47,024 nucleotides of DNA from Streptomyces sp. H27-H5 (GCF_026627505.1 NZ_JAPNLK010000066.1:1-47024); one strand, 5' to 3'; numbered from the stretch's first letter, positions 1-8,789 are shown. The notes: generated from the sequence alone by a model not told the origin. Translations and numbers: made by a program.

Positions 1-28
1 GGGCGGGCGGGGCGGGCGGGGCGGGCGG
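1..28. repeat. G-rich tandem repeat
   Basis: The window opens with runs of three or four G separated by single C residues, giving at least four G-tracts in 28 bases. This fits a G-quadruplex-forming or slippage-prone tract upstream of serB. It is cut by the window edge, so its full length and the gene to its left are unknown. The rest of 29-196 holds no convincing gene, only the serB leader. Confidence 0.5.
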
Positions 29-196
29 CCCGATCAGAGGGGAGGCGGAGGGCGGCCTTCACTCCCCCGCCACTCGCCGGACCGACACCTTTCACCCCCG
101 CGCCGGCCGCCGGGACCGCCGTACCGGGGTATCCGGCGCCCGCAGGGTGGGACGGGGGTCCTGCTCCGGGGGCGGGGAAGATACGGTGAGGTCACC

Positions 197-1396
197 ATGA
201 GCGCATCGCAGACCTCCGACGTCCCCACCCTCCTCGTCAAGATCTTCGGCAAGGACCGTCCCGGGATCACCGCCGGGCTGTTCGACACCCTCGCCGCCTA
301 CTCCGTCGACGTCGTCGACATCGAGCAGGTCGTCACCCGTGGCCGCATCGTCCTGTGCGCCCTCGTCACCCAGCCGACCGGCGCCGCCGAGGGCGAGCTG
401 CGGGCCACCGTCCACAGTTGGGCCGAGTCGCTGAAGATGCAGGCCGAGATCCTCTCGGGCACCGGCGACAACCGGCCGCGCGGCAGTGGTCGTTCCCACG
501 TCACGGTGCTCGGGCACCCGCTCACCGCCGAGTCCACGGCGGCCATAGCGGCCAGGATCACCGCGACCGGCGGCAACATCGACCGTATCTTCCGGCTCGC
601 CAAGTATCCGGTGACGGCGGTGGAGTTCGCGGTGTCCGGTGTCGAGACGGAGCCGCTGCGCACCGCGCTGGCCACGGCCGCCGCCCGGATCGGCGTCGAC
701 GTGGCCGTGGTCTCGGCCGGTCTGCACCGCCGGGCCCAGCGCCTGGTGGTCATGGACGTGGACTCGACGCTGATCCAGGACGAGGTCATCGAGCTGTTCG
801 CCGCGCACGCCGGCTGCGAGGCCGAGGTGGCGGCGGTGACCGAGCAGGCCATGCGCGGTGAGCTGGACTTCGAGCAGTCGTTGCACGCGCGCGTCGCGTT
901 GCTGGCGGGGCTGGACGCCTCCGTGGTGGACAAGGTCCGCGCGGAGGTGAGGCTGACGTCCGGTGCCCGGACCCTGATCCGCACCCTGAAGCGGCTGGGC
1001 TACCAGGTGGGCGTGGTGTCCGGCGGGTTCACCCAGGTCACCGACGACCTCCAGGAGCGGCTCGGGCTGGACTTCGCGGCCGCCAACACGCTGGAGATCG
1101 TCGACGGGAAGCTGACCGGCCGGGTCGTCGGCGAGATCGTGGACCGGGCGGGCAAGGCCCGGCTGCTGCGCCGCTTCGCCGCGGAGGCCGGCGTGCCGCT
1201 GGCCCAGACGGTCGCGATCGGCGACGGCGCCAACGACCTGGACATGCTGAACGCGGCCGGGCTGGGCGTGGCCTTCAACGCCAAGCCGGTGGTCCGCGAG
1301 GCCGCGCACACCGCGGTGAACGTGCCGTTCCTGGACGCAGTGCTGTACCTGCTGGGCATCACCCGGGAAGAGGTCGAGGCCGCCGACCTCGCCTAG
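197..1396 (+). CDS. serB: Phosphoserine phosphatase with ACT domains
   Basis: SerB removes phosphate from L-3-phosphoserine, the last step of serine biosynthesis, in the cytoplasm. The 399-residue protein has two N-terminal ACT-like regulatory domains (about residues 10-90 and 98-175), then a HAD phosphatase core. HAD motif I is DVDST with the nucleophile Asp at about residue 187; the late motif GDGAND is at about 342-347. The ATG follows a GGTGAGG ribosome site at 185-191. The long ACT-containing form is usual in actinobacteria. The stop codon TAG sits exactly at the left edge of a small inverted-repeat element. Confidence 0.95.
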   Translation: MSASQTSDVPTLLVKIFGKDRPGITAGLFDTLAAYSVDVVDIEQVVTRGRIVLCALVTQPTGAAEGELRATVHSWAESLKMQAEILSGTGDNRPRGSGRSHVTVLGHPLTAESTAAIAARITATGGNIDRIFRLAKYPVTAVEFAVSGVETEPLRTALATAAARIGVDVAVVSAGLHRRAQRLVVMDVDSTLIQDEVIELFAAHAGCEAEVAAVTEQAMRGELDFEQSLHARVALLAGLDASVVDKVRAEVRLTSGARTLIRTLKRLGYQVGVVSGGFTQVTDDLQERLGLDFAAANTLEIVDGKLTGRVVGEIVDRAGKARLLRRFAAEAGVPLAQTVAIGDGANDLDMLNAAGLGVAFNAKPVVREAAHTAVNVPFLDAVLYLLGITREEVEAADLA

Positions 1397-1554
1397 TGCT
1401 GTGGCCGGAAAGGTTTGCCGGGTCGCGGTGTCCGGTGCGGTGCATCGCAAGGCGGAGGACTGCCGCTTGTACTGGACGTACTCGGGCGGTTCGACAACGC
1501 GGCGAGGTGCCGTGCCGGGCGCCGTGACACGGTGAACCTTCCCGGTCACAGCAC
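1396..1554. mobile_element. MITE-like element with terminal inverted repeats, TA-flanked
   Basis: This is a 159-bp non-coding stretch whose ends are inverted copies: the left begins GTGCTGTGGCCGGAAAGGTT and the right, read inward on the other strand, begins GTGCTGTGACCGGGAAGGTT. Each end is flanked by TA (1394-1395 and 1555-1556), as expected for insertion by an IS630/Tc1-type transposase. No transposase is encoded, so it would be a non-autonomous miniature element. Both SerB's stop codon and the base after the right TA give TAG, so precise loss would leave the serB stop intact. The family assignment is inference. Confidence 0.7.
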
Positions 1555-1617
1555 TAGTGCCGGGCGCCGCGGCCCCGGCAAGATCCGGAAGAGACGGCCC
1601 AGGCATGGCTACGACGC

Positions 1618-1654
1618 AACGGGACCCGGCGCCATCGAGGCGCCGGGTCCCGTT
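1618..1654. terminator. Bidirectional hairpin terminator between serB and the SixA-like gene
   Basis: A perfect 16-bp stem (1618-1633 pairing with 1639-1654) with a 5-nt loop lies between two convergent genes. It is followed by a run of G rather than T, as is typical of Streptomyces terminators. Confidence 0.8.
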
Positions 1655-1701
1655 CGCGCGTAAGGGGGGGATCCGCCCTGGGCGGCAGGCGACCGCGGGG
1701 G

Positions 1702-2220
1702 TCAGCTGTGGGGGGTCCAGTAGTCCAGCAGCGTGCCGACGCCGTGCTCCACGGACTTCCAGGAGCCGGTGAAGGAGACCACGGCGAGGGCCGAGGTCGG
1801 GAAGGCGCTGCGGTGCATGCGGGAGAGCGCGTCTGCCTCGGCACTGCCGGAGAGGGCGTCCGCGAGGGCGTGCATGCCCGGGTTGTGGCCGATGACGAGC
1901 AGGTCGGCCACGTCGTCGGAGGTCTCGTTCAGCAGGGCGATGAGCTCGCCCGGGGAGGCCTCGTAGAGGCGCTCCTCGTACGTGGTCTTCGGCCGGTGCG
2001 GCAGTTCCTGGACGGCCAGCTTCCACGTCTCGCGGGTCCGGGCCGCGGTGGAGCAGAGGGCCAGGTCGAAGGCGATGCCGGTCTGGGCCAGCTTCCGGCC
2101 GGCGGCCGGGGCGTCGTGACGACCGCGTTCGGCCAGGGGCCGCTCGTGGTCCGATCCGTCCGACCATTCGGCCTTGGCGTGCCGGAGGAGGACGATCCTG
2201 CGGGATGTGTCGGCGCTCAT
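1702..2220 (-). CDS. SixA-type histidine phosphatase
   Basis: A 172-residue protein of the histidine phosphatase superfamily. The N-terminal LLRHAKAEW carries the nucleophilic His at residue 14 in the RHA form of the RHG motif, and a later VIGHNPGMH supplies the second active-site His. The short length and RHA variant match SixA-like phosphohistidine phosphatases rather than phosphoglycerate mutases. The substrate is unknown: SixA in enteric bacteria acts on phosphohistidine of a phosphotransfer protein, but that is not shown here. The ATG has GGGAG just upstream. It is convergent with serB. Confidence 0.85.
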   Translation of the reverse strand: MSADTSRRIVLLRHAKAEWSDGSDHERPLAERGRHDAPAAGRKLAQTGIAFDLALCSTAARTRETWKLAVQELPHRPKTTYEERLYEASPGELIALLNETSDDVADLLVIGHNPGMHALADALSGSAEADALSRMHRSAFPTSALAVVSFTGSWKSVEHGVGTLLDYWTPHS

Positions 2221-2308
2221 GACTCCCAGCTTCGCATGAAACGAGCCACGGGGCGCAGGGTGTTGGAGGGCCCGGGTCCGGGGTGGAGCGTGCTCCGGCG
2301 TACGCGGG

Positions 2309-2542
2309 TCAGCCGACGGCGCGCAGCAGCTGTTCGGTGACCTGGACCAGCGAGGAGTTCTCGGCCGGGGCGGCGTGGGCCTCGCCGGATCCGGCTCCGG
2401 CGAGGAGGAGCAGCAGGAGGCCGAAGGCGAGCGCGGGCAGGGCCAGGGCCCACCAGTGCAGGCGGGCGTCGGCTCCGCTGCCGGCGGCGGTGCGGCGGCC
2501 GGACGGGCCGGCGAGGGACGGGGCGTGCGTGGGGGCCGACAT
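2309..2542 (-). CDS. Small single-span membrane protein
   Basis: A 77-residue protein with a polar N-terminal half, one hydrophobic segment at about residues 30-52 (WWALALPALAFGLLLLLLAG), and a short outside tail. A GGAGGCGGCC ribosome site precedes the ATG. It lies between the SixA-like gene and the MFS transporter operon on the same strand. No family is recognised; function unknown. Confidence 0.7.
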   Translation of the reverse strand: MSAPTHAPSLAGPSGRRTAAGSGADARLHWWALALPALAFGLLLLLLAGAGSGEAHAAPAENSSLVQVTEQLLRAVG

Positions 2543-2658
2543 GGCCGCCTCCGGTGGTGTGCGGGTGGGACTGGCTCGCTGCTTCGAATCTATGGATCCG
2601 AGGCCGCGGTTCCCATCCGGGGCACACCCCAGTTGCCCCTGAGCCTGGCCCCCTAGGG

Positions 2659-2682
2659 GGTGGTGGGGTTATCCCCACCACC
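2659..2682 (-). terminator. Hairpin terminator of the MFS transporter operon
   Basis: A perfect 10-bp stem (2659-2668 with 2673-2682) with a TTAT loop follows the stop codon of the small transporter-associated gene. Confidence 0.8.
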
Positions 2683-2698
2683 TCTCGGGGGCGCGTCG

Positions 2699-2821
2699 TC
2701 AGGAGGGGGAGGCGATCGACGCGATGACGGCGATGACGACGGTCACGAGCAGCATCGCGCCCAGCACGAGGCCGAGCTTTTTGTGGCCGTTCTGCGGGTT
2801 CGGTTCGAGTACGGGCGACAT
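2699..2821 (-). CDS. SGM_5486-type small transporter-associated membrane protein
   Basis: A 40-residue protein: a short polar head (PVLEPNPQNGHKK) followed by one membrane span to the C terminus. This composition and its position directly behind an MFS transporter match the tiny proteins called SGM_5486 family transporter-associated proteins in Streptomyces. It starts 5 bp after the transporter stop, so it is co-transcribed and probably an accessory subunit, though its role is unproven. Confidence 0.8.
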   Translation of the reverse strand: MSPVLEPNPQNGHKKLGLVLGAMLLVTVVIAVIASIASPS

Positions 2822-2826
2822 GTCGT

Positions 2827-4113
2827 TCAGTCTCGCATGCCGCATTCGTCCTCGATCGTGCGGTCCCGGCCGGCGAGGACGCCGAGCGCGATCTGCGGGA
2901 CCAGCAGCGCGGCCATGAGGGCGAGGGGCAGGTCCCAGCCGCCGCTGTGCTGGTAGAGGGTGCCGATGAGGAGCGGGCCGGGGATGGAGATGAGGTAGCC
3001 GGTGCTCTGCGCGAAGGCGGACAGCTTGACGACGCCCGCCGGGGACTTGGCGCGCAGTCCGATCATCGTGATGACGAGCGGGAAGGCGCAGTTGGAGACG
3101 CCGAGCAGGAGGGCCCAGGCCCAGGCTCCGGCGGCGGGGGCGAGCCAGAGACCGGCGTAGCCGAGGAAGCCGAAGAGGCCGAGGACCACGGCGATGGCGC
3201 CCTGGTTCCTCATCCGGCCGGCGAGGTTCGGGATGACGAAGGCCAGCGGCACGCCCATGACCATGGTGACGGCGAGCAGGACGCCGGCGGTCCCGGAGGA
3301 GACCCCGGCGTCGCGGAAGATCTGGGGGAGCCAGCCCATGGTGACGTACGCCCCGGTGGCCTGGAGGCCGAAGTAGCAGCCCAGGGCCCAGGCGGTGCGG
3401 CTGCGGGCGACGCGCGGGCCGGCGTCGGGTGCCGTCCCGGTGGGTGCGGCGGCCTTGTCGCGGCGGCCGGCGACGGCGATGGACAGCCAGGGCAGTACGG
3501 CGGCCACCGCGAGGGCGGCCCAGATCAGCAGGCCGGTGCGCCAGCTGCCGCCGAGGGCGGAGGTCAGCGGGACGGTCGCGGCGGCGGCGAGGGAGGTGCC
3601 GGCGGCCAGGGCCATGGAGTACAGGCCGGTCATGGTCCCGACGCGGTCCGGGAACCAGCGCTTGACGATCACCGGGAGCAGCACGTTCGTCAGGGCTATG
3701 CCGGCCAGGGACAGGGCGCTGGCGGCGAGGAACCCGGCGGCGTTGGTCGCGAAGGGCCGGATCAGCAGTCCGGCGGCGACGGCGACCATGCCGGCGCAGA
3801 CCACGGCGGCGGGGCCGAAGCGGCGGGAGAGCCGGGGGGCGGCGACGCCGAAGACGGCGAAGCACAGGGCGGGGACGGAGGTGATGAGTCCGGCGACGGT
3901 GCCGCTCATGCCGAGGCCCGTGCGGGTCTCCTCGAAGAGGGCGCCGAGGCTGGTGATGGCGGGTCGCAGGTTGAGGGCGGCCAGCACGATTCCGACGATG
4001 AGCACGGGGCCGAGCCACACCGGCTGGGGGGTGACGGGGACGGCGAGGGGCTGCGGGGGTGCCGTGCGCGCGGCCTGGGGCCGGTTCATGGTCTGGATTT
4101 CATCGTCGGACAT
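2827..4113 (-). CDS. MFS transporter, CynX/NimT-like
   Basis: A 428-residue transporter with about twelve hydrophobic segments from residue 32 to the end, such as GPVLIVGIVLAALNLRPAIT near the N terminus. The NLRPAITSLG signature and overall size fit the CynX/NimT branch (cyanate or nitroimidazole-like) of the major facilitator superfamily; the substrate cannot be read from sequence. The N-terminal 30 residues are a polar cytoplasmic tail. There is no clear ribosome site before the ATG. It diverges from a GntR-family regulator across a 77-bp gap that contains inverted repeats, so that regulator probably controls it. Confidence 0.85.
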   Translation of the reverse strand: MSDDEIQTMNRPQAARTAPPQPLAVPVTPQPVWLGPVLIVGIVLAALNLRPAITSLGALFEETRTGLGMSGTVAGLITSVPALCFAVFGVAAPRLSRRFGPAAVVCAGMVAVAAGLLIRPFATNAAGFLAASALSLAGIALTNVLLPVIVKRWFPDRVGTMTGLYSMALAAGTSLAAAATVPLTSALGGSWRTGLLIWAALAVAAVLPWLSIAVAGRRDKAAAPTGTAPDAGPRVARSRTAWALGCYFGLQATGAYVTMGWLPQIFRDAGVSSGTAGVLLAVTMVMGVPLAFVIPNLAGRMRNQGAIAVVLGLFGFLGYAGLWLAPAAGAWAWALLLGVSNCAFPLVITMIGLRAKSPAGVVKLSAFAQSTGYLISIPGPLLIGTLYQHSGGWDLPLALMAALLVPQIALGVLAGRDRTIEDECGMRD

Positions 4114-4115
4114 TG

Positions 4116-4145
4116 AACCATCATAGAATCATGGGATGATTGGTT
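4116..4145. promoter_or_regulatory. Operator in the MFS/GntR divergent gap
   Basis: The gap holds the perfect inverted repeat AATCATGGGATGATT (4127-4141) inside a larger imperfect pair, AACCATCAT (4116-4124) and ATGATTGGTT (4136-4145). The TGGT/ACCA ends resemble FadR-subfamily operators, so the regulator at 4191 is the likely ligand. AT-rich bases here contrast with the GC-rich flanks. Confidence 0.6.
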
Positions 4146-4190
4146 GTCCACCCCCCTTCCGTATCCACGTCCGGAGAGGACACCGCTCGC

Positions 4191-4862
4191 ATGCCGCTGA
4201 CATCGCCCCGGCGATCCGCGCTCGTCGACCAGGTGATCGCCCAGCTCAGGAACCAGATCACCTCGGGTGAATGGCCCGTGGGCTCCCGCATTCCCACCGA
4301 ACCCGAGCTGGTCGAGCTGTTGGGCGTCGCCCGCAACACGGTGCGCGAGGCCGTCCGGGCCCTCGCGCACAACGGGCTGCTCGACATCCGCCAGGGTTCG
4401 GGCACCTACGTCCTGGCGACGAGCGAGCTGGCCGGGGTGATGCACCGGCGCTTCGCCGGGGCCGACCCAAGGCACATCGCCGAGTTGCGCTCGACCCTGG
4501 AGTCCTCCGCCGCACGGCTGGCGGCCGAGCGGCGGACCGAGCGGGACCTGACCCAACTGGACGCGCTGCTGGCGCGACGCGAGGAGGCCTGGGCGAGCGG
4601 GGACGCGGAGCGGTTCGTCGCGGCGGACGTGAGCCTGCACATGGCGGTGGTGACGGCCTCGCACAACGAGGTGCTCATCGAGCTGTACGCCGACCTCGGG
4701 GACCTGGTGGCGGACTGGCTGCGCACGGACGTGGGGACGGAACTGCGCCCCTCGGCGCACCTGGACCACGCCCGACTGATCGAGGCGATCCGGCGCGGGG
4801 ACGGCGACACGGCCGCGTCGGAGGCGGCGGGCTACCCGTTCGTCTGCCTCGGCGAGGCGTAG
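4191..4862 (+). CDS. GntR-family (FadR/FCD) transcriptional regulator
   Basis: A 223-residue regulator: an N-terminal winged helix-turn-helix (about residues 8-72, with PTEPELVELLGVARNTVREA) and a C-terminal FCD ligand domain (about 88-220). The ATG at 4191 is preferred because GGAGAGGA lies at 4173-4180; an upstream in-frame TTG at 4140 would begin inside the operator. FCD proteins bind a metal through Asp and His residues; the DVSLH and SAHLDH motifs are present, but the usual final helix after the last GD is short and ends AAGYPFVCLGEA, so the fourth ligand may be missing. Probably represses itself and the divergent transporter. Confidence 0.85.
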   Translation: MPLTSPRRSALVDQVIAQLRNQITSGEWPVGSRIPTEPELVELLGVARNTVREAVRALAHNGLLDIRQGSGTYVLATSELAGVMHRRFAGADPRHIAELRSTLESSAARLAAERRTERDLTQLDALLARREEAWASGDAERFVAADVSLHMAVVTASHNEVLIELYADLGDLVADWLRTDVGTELRPSAHLDHARLIEAIRRGDGDTAASEAAGYPFVCLGEA

Positions 4863-4953
4863 CCGGGGCACTTGCGGGACCCACGGGGTCGGGGAGTCGG
4901 CGGGCTTGGACTCGGGCTCGCGGGAGCGGGGCGGGCCCGGCGGGCCGGCCTGT

Positions 4954-5412
4954 TCAGCGGAGCCGGTCGGCGTCCCGTCGGCCGGGGCGCTCGTGGCTCA
5001 CCCATGCCGTACGGACCTCTTTCCAGCAGCGGCTGGTGAGTTCGACGCGGCCGGCCGGGCCCACGGCGACGGCGGCGCCGTCGCCGTCCACGTCCCACCA
5101 GCGGTCGCACTCCACGTGCAGGCGGATCAGGTCGGTCTCGGGATAGCCGTTGTGGCAGTGCGCCGTCACCAGCGAGCCGTCGATCTCGATGTCGCAGTCG
5201 GCGCCGAAGAGGTCTCCGGCGGCGGGCCGGGCGGGCTGTACGGGCGGCTCGGCGGGGATCTCGGCCGGGTCCACCACGACCGGGGCCATGGCCTCCGGGC
5301 CGGGCGCCGGGTCGTCTTCCCCGGGCTGCGCGACGGCTCCCGGGATCAGGAGGCCGGCCAGGGCAACCGAGGTGACCAGGAGCGATACCGCTCGGCTCGG
5401 CCTCGCGTGCAC
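4954..5412 (-). CDS. Secreted protein of unknown function
   Basis: A 152-residue protein with a signal peptide: basic N terminus, a hydrophobic stretch (VSLLVTSVALAGLLIPGA) and an AVA cleavage region at about 27-29. A proline- and acid-rich linker follows, then a compact domain of about 80 residues with four cysteines that could form two disulfides outside the cell. The GTG start has a GGAGGAGG site upstream. No known family recognised. It stands alone, convergent with the GntR regulator. Confidence 0.75.
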   Translation of the reverse strand: MHARPSRAVSLLVTSVALAGLLIPGAVAQPGEDDPAPGPEAMAPVVVDPAEIPAEPPVQPARPAAGDLFGADCDIEIDGSLVTAHCHNGYPETDLIRLHVECDRWWDVDGDGAAVAVGPAGRVELTSRCWKEVRTAWVSHERPGRRDADRLR

Positions 5413-5586
5413 GCCCGTACCTCCTCCCCGAGGAACCCGGGAAGATCCCGGCTCGGTCAGTTTGCAGGCATTTGTCCCTGTTTACGACTCGGGAAGATCC
5501 GGCCGGAGCACGCACATCTGATCGAACGGAGCCGGTGAACCCCCGTGCCCACCGCCGTACGGACGTAGGGGACCCGGACCCGAGGG

Positions 5587-6357
5587 TCAGGCACCCATCG
5601 CGTGCAGGCCGCCGTCCACGTGGACGATCTCGCCCGTGGTCTTCGGGAACCAGTCGGACAGCAGGGCGACGATGGCCTTGCCGGTCGGCTCCGGGTCGCT
5701 CATGTCCCACTCCAGCATGGAGCGGGAGTTCCACACGTCGGCCAGCTCGGAGAAGCCCGGGATGGACTTCGCGGCCATGGAGCCGATCGGACCGGCCGAG
5801 ACCAGGTTGCAGCGGATGTTCTCCTTGCCCAGGTCACGGGCGAGGTAGCGGCTGGTGGCCTCCAGGGCGGCCTTGGCCGGACCCATCCAGTCGTACTGCG
5901 GCCAGGCGAACTGCGCGTCGAAGGTGAGGCCGACGATGGCCGCGCCCTCCGCCGGGAACAGCGGCTTGCAGGCCATGGCGAGGGACTTCAGCGAGAACGC
6001 CGACACGTGCATGGCGGTGGCGACCGACTCGAACGGCGTGTTCAGGAAGTTGCCGCCGAGGGCGTCCTGCGGGGCGAACCCGATCGAGTGGAGAACGCCG
6101 TCGAGGCCGCCCAGCTCGTCACGGACGAGACCCTCCAGACGGTCCAGGTGCTCCTGGTTGGTGACGTCGAGCTCGATCACCTTGACCGGCTTCGGCAGCT
6201 TCTTGGCGATGCGCTCGGTCAGCGACGGGCGGGGCCACGCGGTCAGGATGACCTCGGCGCCCTGCTCCTGGGCCAGCTTGGCGGCGTGGAAGGCGATGGA
6301 GGACTCCATCAGCACCCCGGTGATGAGGATGCGCTTGCCGTCGAGAATTCCGCTCAT
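5587..6357 (-). CDS. fabI: Enoyl-ACP reductase (NADH), FabI/InhA type
   Basis: FabI reduces trans-2-enoyl-ACP in the last step of each fatty-acid elongation round. The 256-residue short-chain dehydrogenase has the FabI-type cofactor loop ITGVLMESSIAF near the N terminus and the active-site YDWMGPAK (Tyr-x6-Lys spacing, which separates FabI from ordinary Tyr-x3-Lys members). The start is the ATG at 6357, beginning MSGILDGKR as in the family; a longer in-frame start at 6390 lies within fabG. It begins 4 bp after the fabG stop, so translation is probably coupled. Confidence 0.95.
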   Translation of the reverse strand: MSGILDGKRILITGVLMESSIAFHAAKLAQEQGAEVILTAWPRPSLTERIAKKLPKPVKVIELDVTNQEHLDRLEGLVRDELGGLDGVLHSIGFAPQDALGGNFLNTPFESVATAMHVSAFSLKSLAMACKPLFPAEGAAIVGLTFDAQFAWPQYDWMGPAKAALEATSRYLARDLGKENIRCNLVSAGPIGSMAAKSIPGFSELADVWNSRSMLEWDMSDPEPTGKAIVALLSDWFPKTTGEIVHVDGGLHAMGA

Positions 6358-6361
6358 GTGA

Positions 6362-7081
6362 TCAGTGACCCATGCCCAATCCGCCGTCAACGGGAATGAC
6401 GGCTCCAGTGATGTACGCGGCGTCGTCGGACGCCAGGAAGCTCACGGCCGCCGCGATCTCCTCGGGCTGCGCGTAGCGGCCGAGGGGCACCTGACCGACG
6501 ATGCCCGCGCGCTGCTCGTCGGTGAGCACCTTCGTCATGTCGGTGTCCACGAAGCCGGGGGCGACGACGTTGAAGGTGATGTTGCGGGAGCCCAGCTCAC
6601 GGGCGAGCGAGCGGGCGAAGCCGACCAGCGCGGCCTTGGAGGCGGCGTAGTTGGCCTGGCCGGGCGAGCCCATGAGGCCGACGACCGACGAGATCAGGAC
6701 GACGCGGCCCTTCTTGGCCCGCAGCATGCCCCGGTTCGCGCGCTTGACCACCCGGAAGGTACCGATGAGGTTGGTGTCGACGACCGACGCGAAGTCCTCC
6801 TCGGACATGCGCATCAGCAGCGTGTCCTTGGTGATGCCGGCGTTGGCCACCAGCACCTCGACGGCGCCGTGCTTGTCCTCGATCTCCTTGTAGGCCTGCT
6901 CCACCTGCTCGGAGTCCGTGATGTCGCACCGGACCGCCAGGACGCCGAGCGAGGTGAGCGCCTCCGGCGGCTCGCCCGAGCGGTATGTGATCGCGACCTT
7001 GTCGCCGGCCTCCGCGAAGGCTCGGGCGATGGCGAGGCCGATGCCCCGGTTACCTCCGGTGACGAGAACCGAGCGGCTCAA
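6362..7081 (-). CDS. fabG: 3-oxoacyl-ACP reductase
   Basis: FabG reduces 3-oxoacyl-ACP with NADPH in fatty-acid elongation. The 239-residue protein has the TGGNRGIG nucleotide motif at residues 8-15, NAG, the catalytic serine in ISSVVG, and YAASK carrying the Tyr-x3-Lys pair. It starts with TTG at 7081, preceded by AAAGGGTG. It is first in a two-gene operon with fabI, so both reductases of the cycle are made together. Confidence 0.95.
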   Translation of the reverse strand: MSRSVLVTGGNRGIGLAIARAFAEAGDKVAITYRSGEPPEALTSLGVLAVRCDITDSEQVEQAYKEIEDKHGAVEVLVANAGITKDTLLMRMSEEDFASVVDTNLIGTFRVVKRANRGMLRAKKGRVVLISSVVGLMGSPGQANYAASKAALVGFARSLARELGSRNITFNVVAPGFVDTDMTKVLTDEQRAGIVGQVPLGRYAQPEEIAAAVSFLASDDAAYITGAVIPVDGGLGMGH

Positions 7082-7265
7082 CGGATCACCCTTTCGCTAG
7101 CTGTCTGAGTACCAAAAACTTATAGGTCGCATCGTCCTTACGGAGAATCGGGCCCCGACAGGGCCTTGCGGCGGGCTCTGTCGAGTCCCTACAGAAAGAT
7201 GTAGGCACACGAGCCCCGAGCGCGACATGATCGGGGCGACCGGCCCCGACCCCGGGAGGAATTCC

Positions 7266-8789
7266 GTGCCCCATTCCATCGACGCGGCCTTCGCCGCGCT
7301 GCCCTTGCGGGCGCTCGCCGACGCGGCGCTCGCCCGGGCCCGCGCGCTGGGCTCCGACCATGCCGACTTCCGGCTGGAGCGCGTACGCAGCGCCTCCTGG
7401 CGGCTGCGGGACGCCAAACCATCGGGCGGTTCCGACTCCACGGACCTCGGCTACGCGGTACGGGTCGTGCACGGCGGCAGCTGGGGATTCGCCTCCGGTG
7501 TGGACCTGACCATGGACGGCGCCGCCAAGGTGGCCTCGCAGGCCGTGGCCATGGCGAAGCTGTCGGCGCAGGTGATCAAGGCCGCCGGTTCGGACGAGCG
7601 CGTCGAGCTGGCGGACGAGCCGGTCCACGCCGACAAGACGTGGATCTCCGCCTACGACGTGAACCCGTTCGAGGTGCCGGACGCGGAGAAGTCGGCGCTG
7701 CTCGCCGACTGGAGCGCGCGCCTGCTCGCGGCGGACGGGGTGGCCCACGTGGACGCCTCGCTGCTCGCCGTCCACGAGAACAAGTTCTACGCGGACACGG
7801 CGGGCACCGTCACCACCCAGCAGCGCGTACGGATCCACCCGCAGCTCACCGCCGTCGCCGTCGACGCGTCCACCGGCGAGTTCGACTCGATGCGCACCAT
7901 CGCCCCGCCCGCCGGCCGCGGCTGGGAGTACCTGACCGGTACCGGCTGGGACTGGAACGCGGAGCTGGAGGGGATCCCCGACCTGCTCGCCGAGAAGATG
8001 CGGGCCCCGAGCGTGCGCGCCGGGCGCTACGACCTGGTCGTGGACCCGTCCAACCTGTGGCTCACCATCCACGAGTCCATCGGGCACGCCACCGAGTTGG
8101 ACCGGGCGCTGGGCTACGAGGCCGCGTACGCGGGGACCTCCTTCGCCACCTTCGACCGGCTCGGCACGCTCAAGTACGGCTCCTCGATCATGAACGTGAC
8201 CGGTGACCGCACCGCCGAGCACGGACTGGCCACCATCGGCTACGACGACGAGGGCGTCGAGGCGCAGAGCTGGGACCTGGTCAAGGACGGCACCCTGGCC
8301 GGCTACCAGCTCGACCGGCGGATCGCGAAGCTGACGGGCCTCGGCCGCTCCAACGGTTGCGCGTACGCCGACTCCCCCGGACACGTCCCGGTGCAGCGGA
8401 TGGCGAACGTCTCGCTCCGGCCGGACCCGGGCGGGCTGTCGACCGAGGACCTGATCGGCGGGGTGGAGCGCGGGATCTACGTGGTCGGCGACCGTTCCTG
8501 GTCGATCGACATGCAGCGCTACAACTTCCAGTTCACCGGTCAGCGCTTCTTCCGGATCGAGAACGGCCGGCTGGCGGGGCAGCTGCGCGACGTCGCGTAC
8601 CAGGCCACGACCACCGACTTCTGGGGCTCGATGGAGAAGGTCGGCGGCCCGCAGACCTACGTCCTGGGCGGCGCCTTCAACTGCGGCAAGGCCCAGCCGG
8701 GCCAGGTCGCCGCGGTCTCGCACGGCTGCCCGTCCGCGCTGTTCCGCGACGTGAACATCCTGAACACCACGCAGGAGGCCGGCCGATGA
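7266..8789 (+). CDS. tldD: TldD-family metallopeptidase subunit
   Basis: TldD and its partner TldE/PmbA form a zinc-dependent protease that degrades small unfolded peptides; in enteric bacteria it matures microcin B17 and acts on the CcdA antitoxin. This 507-residue protein carries the HExxxH zinc motif as HESIGH at residues 269-274. The GTG at 7266 is chosen because GGGAGGA sits at 7254-7260, although the frame is open farther upstream. The partner gene follows at once. The 30 bases at its 3' end are repeated 92 bp downstream. Confidence 0.9.
   Translation: MPHSIDAAFAALPLRALADAALARARALGSDHADFRLERVRSASWRLRDAKPSGGSDSTDLGYAVRVVHGGSWGFASGVDLTMDGAAKVASQAVAMAKLSAQVIKAAGSDERVELADEPVHADKTWISAYDVNPFEVPDAEKSALLADWSARLLAADGVAHVDASLLAVHENKFYADTAGTVTTQQRVRIHPQLTAVAVDASTGEFDSMRTIAPPAGRGWEYLTGTGWDWNAELEGIPDLLAEKMRAPSVRAGRYDLVVDPSNLWLTIHESIGHATELDRALGYEAAYAGTSFATFDRLGTLKYGSSIMNVTGDRTAEHGLATIGYDDEGVEAQSWDLVKDGTLAGYQLDRRIAKLTGLGRSNGCAYADSPGHVPVQRMANVSLRPDPGGLSTEDLIGGVERGIYVVGDRSWSIDMQRYNFQFTGQRFFRIENGRLAGQLRDVAYQATTTDFWGSMEKVGGPQTYVLGGAFNCGKAQPGQVAAVSHGCPSALFRDVNILNTTQEAGR

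Noticed and set aside
92..2167. Long minus-strand open frame across serB
   Set aside because: It is the shadow of serB and of the intergenic element; composition is Arg/Pro/Gly-rich, there is no motif and it crosses a strong terminator.
2947..4116. Plus-strand open frame opposite the MFS transporter
   Set aside because: Gly/Asp/Glu-rich antisense shadow of a membrane protein gene; no ribosome site or family feature.
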